Part shown: positions 60,485-64,000 of the stretch, one piece after another
How the letters are laid out: every line of letters begins with the position of its first letter
Position numbering within the stretch: position 1 is the first letter of the stretch
NCBI GenBank assembly: GCA_030063045.1
Contig: JAQSEB010000240.1
Span: 85,838 to 149,837, forward strand
DNA: 64,000 nt
Direction: 5' to 3'
DNA from: Pratylenchus scribneri
Taxonomy: Eukaryota > Nematoda > Chromadorea > Rhabditida > Pratylenchidae
Position numbers and translations under genes: made by a program
Notes under the pieces: model-generated
Told to the model about the DNA's origin: nothing
Seen by the model: the letters and a program-made list of their open reading frames with translations, nothing else
The model's database searches: none

Positions 60485-62111
60485 TATTCAGATGGAATTA
60501 ATTTTATTCTAATTATAATTAGCTGTGCAAATTAGTCAAAATTATTATATGCGAAGTTGAAGCATTGTAAAAAGGTGGAAAAAATGAATTATAAAGTTGG
60601 GTTAATTCACGAATAAAAGATATTTTAAAATGGCTAACGATCTAATATTTATTAAATTTAATATTTTGGTTTAGAATATTTTTGGCTAAATCAATCGACG
60701 CGTCTGTCAGTTTTAATTTTTATTGAGGTAAATTCAATAAATCAGGATCCGAATTACCATTCTTATTAATTTTAAAATATTTTTGACATTTGAATTTCAT
60801 AAATATGTTTTGTCAATTAAAATTTTTGAAATGGATTTCGTTGGTTTTGATTTGACCTCTATCAATTGATTGAAAGGAGGTTTTTCAGACCAGCAGCAGG
60901 TGTCAAAAGCTCAAAAATTGTCAAGAAATGAGCTGCCCTTTGGGGCATTTTTCGGATAAAGTTAGCAAAATGAAAACAAAAAATTATAAACAAAGAAAAT
61001 GGAGAAAAGTGAAAAGGACAAACCGCTCCCAACTAAACGAAATGAAAATGGGGGACCCTTTCTCCATTCCATTCTTTGTCAATTGAGAAGGGATGCGGCT
61101 CCTTTTTTTCCTTCTTGCTCGCTGTCACTGGCTTTCATTGCTGCCAGCTGTCAGCCGACGAGTGGCCTAAAATGTCTATTATCACAAAATTATCTTATTT
61201 TAAAAGATTTTATTTAGACAATAATCTCATTTTAAAGTTTAAAGTTTAAACTTAAAAATAGTACTTTTTCCTTTATTAATCCTTAATCGGTAGAGTTCAA
61301 GCTTCTTCCCAAAAGTATCATTTAATGACGAATAGTTTTATGCGTTTAAGCCTTTGAGATAGTCATTTAGATATTTAGTCATTTTTGAGCAATACTCTTT
61401 CCTATTTTTTTAGCTCTCTATGCCCTTCTCTATAAATTAAAAATGCCTCCACATTCGGCATCAGAAGAGTGTTGGTGAAGGCAAAGAAGCGTGGCGGCTG
61501 GCGGTGGCCTTGGGCCCTATGAAGGGGACATCGAAACCGCCCTAAAAAACGAAAACGTGAAATTCTTCTCTGTTTGCCTCTTTCCGAATTCATCAATTTC
61601 CCCATGGGGCGGATGGGATTGATGGATGTGAAATGGAATGGGGAAATGAAGGCCATTTGGGAACACATGGTGCCCCCCATTGCGGCAGAATTTTGGGGTG
61701 GAAATGGAAGAGAAAAAATATCCAATTATTTATGGCCAACTGAATTCCAATGTTCCCCACGCTCTCTTTTTTTTGACATTGGCCTCTGTGTGCGAAGGGT
61801 TGATGAGGCCGTTCGACCAAAATAGCATCGAGGGGGAAATGGGAATTTGGGGTTGGCAGAATGGGGAAAATGTTGGGAAGAAAATTGGTTAAAATGGGAA
61901 TTTTTTGTTGTTCGAATCAATAAAAATAAAATATATATGTGTATTTAAAATAATTATTTAAATAAGAATAATAAAAAAATATTTATATCAAAGTATTTTT
62001 TTAAATTTAATTTTTTAATCTTTTAAATCAGAATGGAATCCGATGGAACTATTTTTATTGGCAATTAAAATTAGATTTGTTTATTTAAAATATATCTTTT
62101 ACAAGGATTTT
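60485..62111. other. intergenic, no gene seen
   Basis: Several overlapping frames at 61402-61920 on both strands were judged non-coding: they are low in complexity and lack splice partners. A single partial core motif (AATCGACGCGTCT) occurs at 60693..60705 without an inverted partner. Confidence 0.45.
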
Positions 62112-62470
62112 GGGAAATTGACAATTTCTTGAAATCGGTGTTGACAAATTTTGGAAATCTCGGCTTCTAGTAGGCATCGTACAGACTTGGGAGTAGGCTA
62201 TTTCGACTCGGCTAATAGTCGTTTCATTTACAGGGTGGGTAAAACCCCAACCCTAGCCCCTAGCCTTTCCTTAACTCTAGGATCCATACCGGCCCTGTCA
62301 TAATCCTACACTAACTTTGGCCCTAGCCACTAAACCAGTCTGTAATTGAAATTTCATATATTAAATCAACTACGCTGAATCGAATAATCTACTCTCGAAT
62401 CTGTACGATGCCTAGAAGTAGAGATTTTCAAAATTCGTCAACGCAGATTTCCGGAAATCGTCAAATTCCC
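62112..62470. repeat. 359-bp fold-back repeat (third family)
   Basis: The left arm GGGAAATTGAC...GGCATCGTACAGA and right arm TCTGTACGATGCC...GTCAAATTCCC are complementary over about 100 bp with mismatches. The unpaired centre is about 150 bp and includes short TAGCCCTAGCC-like repeats. No coding frame is seen. Confidence 0.8.
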
Positions 62471-63068
62471 AAATTCGACATAAACATATCGAATTCGCAT
62501 TCACTTCTAGGCATAGCCATCTAAGTTATCGTAATCATTAATATTTATAAATTTAAATTTAATTCATAAAAATATTTTATAATAATAATTTTTCCTTTCT
62601 GCAAAGTGTAAAGCAAAAAATAATCACAAAGTTTATCCATACAATTACGCTTGATCAATAATAGAATTTCAGCTTATGATGGAAATTCGGTGAAGATGGC
62701 CATATTGTTTACGCTTGATCAGTTTATATATTTTGTTTCGGGTGATCATGAAAATTGCACGGATGGGAAAGGGGCATTTGGGATGAAGCAATCGATACAG
62801 GATTGATTAGCAGAGTAGCCAAAAAATTGTTATCCACCCAATACAGATTAATTTGCCATTTTTTGTTTGGCTATTTCAATCCTTTCAACATTTCAAGCGA
62901 ATTTACGGTCCAAATTGAAAATTACTAGTTCCTCCCTCTCGTTTAATCCTTTTTCTCCATCAAAATTCTCACATTGATCAAAATTCTCACATTGATCTAA
63001 TAGATTTTTATTTAAAAAATACTCAACATCCCAATAATATCGCAAACAAAAATACAAAATTTTGGCGC

Positions 63069-63456
63069 GGGAGGACGTTTCAGCGTCGGCCGTTTCAGCG
63101 TCAGCGAATTTGACGAATCATAACTCAGCAAAGAAGAAACCATTTGAGACAATCTTAGTATCATCATTGGATAGAGCTAATCAAACTCTATTAAATGATA
63201 TAAAGTAATTTATGAAAAGTTAAATATACTCTTAATTACAAGCTTCTAAGTAAGAAAAAGCGACTTGTATTCAGTTTTTCGACTTTAAGTCACTTGAATT
63301 TTCATTTATCAAAAAAGTTTTATCCACTATTCAATAGAGCTTGAATAGCTCTATCCAATGATACCAAGATTGTCTCAAATGGTTTCTTCATTGCTGAGTT
63401 ATGACTCGTCAAAATCGCTGACGCTGAAACGGCAGACGCTGAAAGAAACGTCCCCC
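63069..63456. repeat. 388-bp fold-back repeat (fourth family)
   Basis: Arms start GGGAGGACGTTTCAGCGTC and end with its near complement GAAACGTCCCCC. GTTTCAGCGTCAGCGA, CATAACTCAGCAA, ACCATTTGAGACAATCTT and TTGGATAGAGCT are all mirrored in order. Arm length is about 130 bp and the centre about 130 bp. Confidence 0.85.
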
Positions 63457-63775
63457 ACCGAAATTTTGGAAGGCTCAAAACGTAAAGCCAAAAAGAAAAT
63501 ATTTAAAAATTGAAGGAAATTAAAAAAGTCTTTCATTTTTTGGATGACTATTTATTTCTATAATTCGATGCCAATGTCATTGTCATCTAATAAATAGATT
63601 TAGACCTAATTTCTAATCTCAAATGTGATTTTGCTGCCTAATTGGTGAAAAATTAACTTTATTGTTGGCTTAAATTTATTAACAAAAAGTGCATTTATGA
63701 AAGGATTTTGTTGGGAGATGAAAAGATTGGATGTCCTATGGTACAGGCCCAATGCCAAAAAACCATCAATGAATC

Positions 63776-64000
63776 CATCTATTTGGCCCAATTCCTTTCA
63801 TAGGCAAACATTGATCACATTGATCACTTTATCCATCTATTTGGCCCAATTCCTTTCATAGGCAAACATTGATCACATTGATCACTTTATCCATCTATTT
63901 GGCCCAATTCCTTTCATAGGCAAACATTGATCACATTGATCACTTTATCCATCTATTTGGCCCAATTCCTTTCATAGGCAAACTTTGATAACACCCTTCA
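63776..64000. repeat. 58-bp tandem repeat reaching the window edge
   Basis: The unit CATCTATTTGGCCCAATTCC, TTTCATAGGCAAACATTGAT, CACATTGATCACTTTATC recurs every 58 bp for nearly four units, with the last unit changing near 63982. It contains the short repeat ATTGATCAC twice per unit. Confidence 0.9.

Noticed and set aside
61402..61920. Five overlapping frames on both strands
   Set aside because: Low complexity, no introns in phase, no domain; likely chance frames in a GC-richer patch.
1..64000. Nematode operon or bacterial gene transfer
   Set aside because: Same-strand neighbours are hundreds of bases apart or more, and every gene has nematode-type introns and domains; no intronless bacterial-like frame was found.

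Overview
The window looks like nuclear DNA of a nematode. It is AT-rich, with short genes broken by many small introns. It carries three cuticle collagens of nematode type (N-terminal signal anchor, RxxR processing site, interrupted Gly-X-Y blocks, short Cys-containing C-terminus), a bestrophin and a TIAM-type RhoGEF. At least six introns have clear GC-AG boundaries. From memory, a raised share of GC-AG introns was reported for the potato cyst nematode Globodera rostochiensis, so a plant-parasitic cyst nematode (Heteroderidae) is my best guess. I give that moderate confidence only. Exon models were built by hand from reading frame, phase and splice-site logic, and none was checked by alignment or RNA data.

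Layout: 1-2344 (-) 5' part of a secreted M14 metallocarboxypeptidase, with a fold-back repeat in its first intron. 3223-4667 and 5424-7091 (-) tandem cuticle collagens with almost identical N-terminal domains. 8125-11456 (-) a 12-exon coiled-coil protein with a myristoylation-like start. 12029-12785 a nested 757-bp palindrome. 12919-15486 (-) a secreted protein of unknown family built from two copies of a four-exon module. 17275-21622 (+) bestrophin chloride channel. 23337-25342 (+) a third collagen of a different subfamily. 26461-29801 (+) gamma-glutamyltranspeptidase. 30319-31240 a 45-bp minisatellite. 33676-36595 (+) TIAM-like Rac exchange factor. 37607-39815 (+) secreted orphan. 38599-39295 and 40196-40892 two apparently identical 697-bp hAT-type MITEs. 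40953-42059 (+) a degraded Rab7-like gene. 42155-46500 (-) a 5'-truncated Ty3/gypsy LTR retrotransposon with a long open pol. 47815-58574 (+) a TPR-like region followed in phase by a Prp43/DHX15-type DEAH helicase, with one frame break in each part. 59150-60484 (-) a four-transmembrane MARVEL-like protein. 60485-64000 no gene found; two fold-back repeats and a terminal 58-bp minisatellite.

The host genes do not form an operon or one pathway. They are ordinary single-copy-style eukaryotic loci: cuticle building, glutathione metabolism, anion transport, Rac signalling and proteolysis. The notable layer is repetitive. A family of large fold-back elements carries a shared core close to AATCGACGCGTCTTGATGAG, seen 11 times in the window and normally in inverted pairs. 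Non-autonomous hAT and other TIR elements sit in introns and near promoters. The most unusual coding observations are the possible TPR-DEAH helicase fusion, a Rab7-like gene with the P-loop Ser/Thr replaced by Asn, the duplicated-module secreted protein, and an RS/RGG-like reading frame downstream of integrase in the retroelement.
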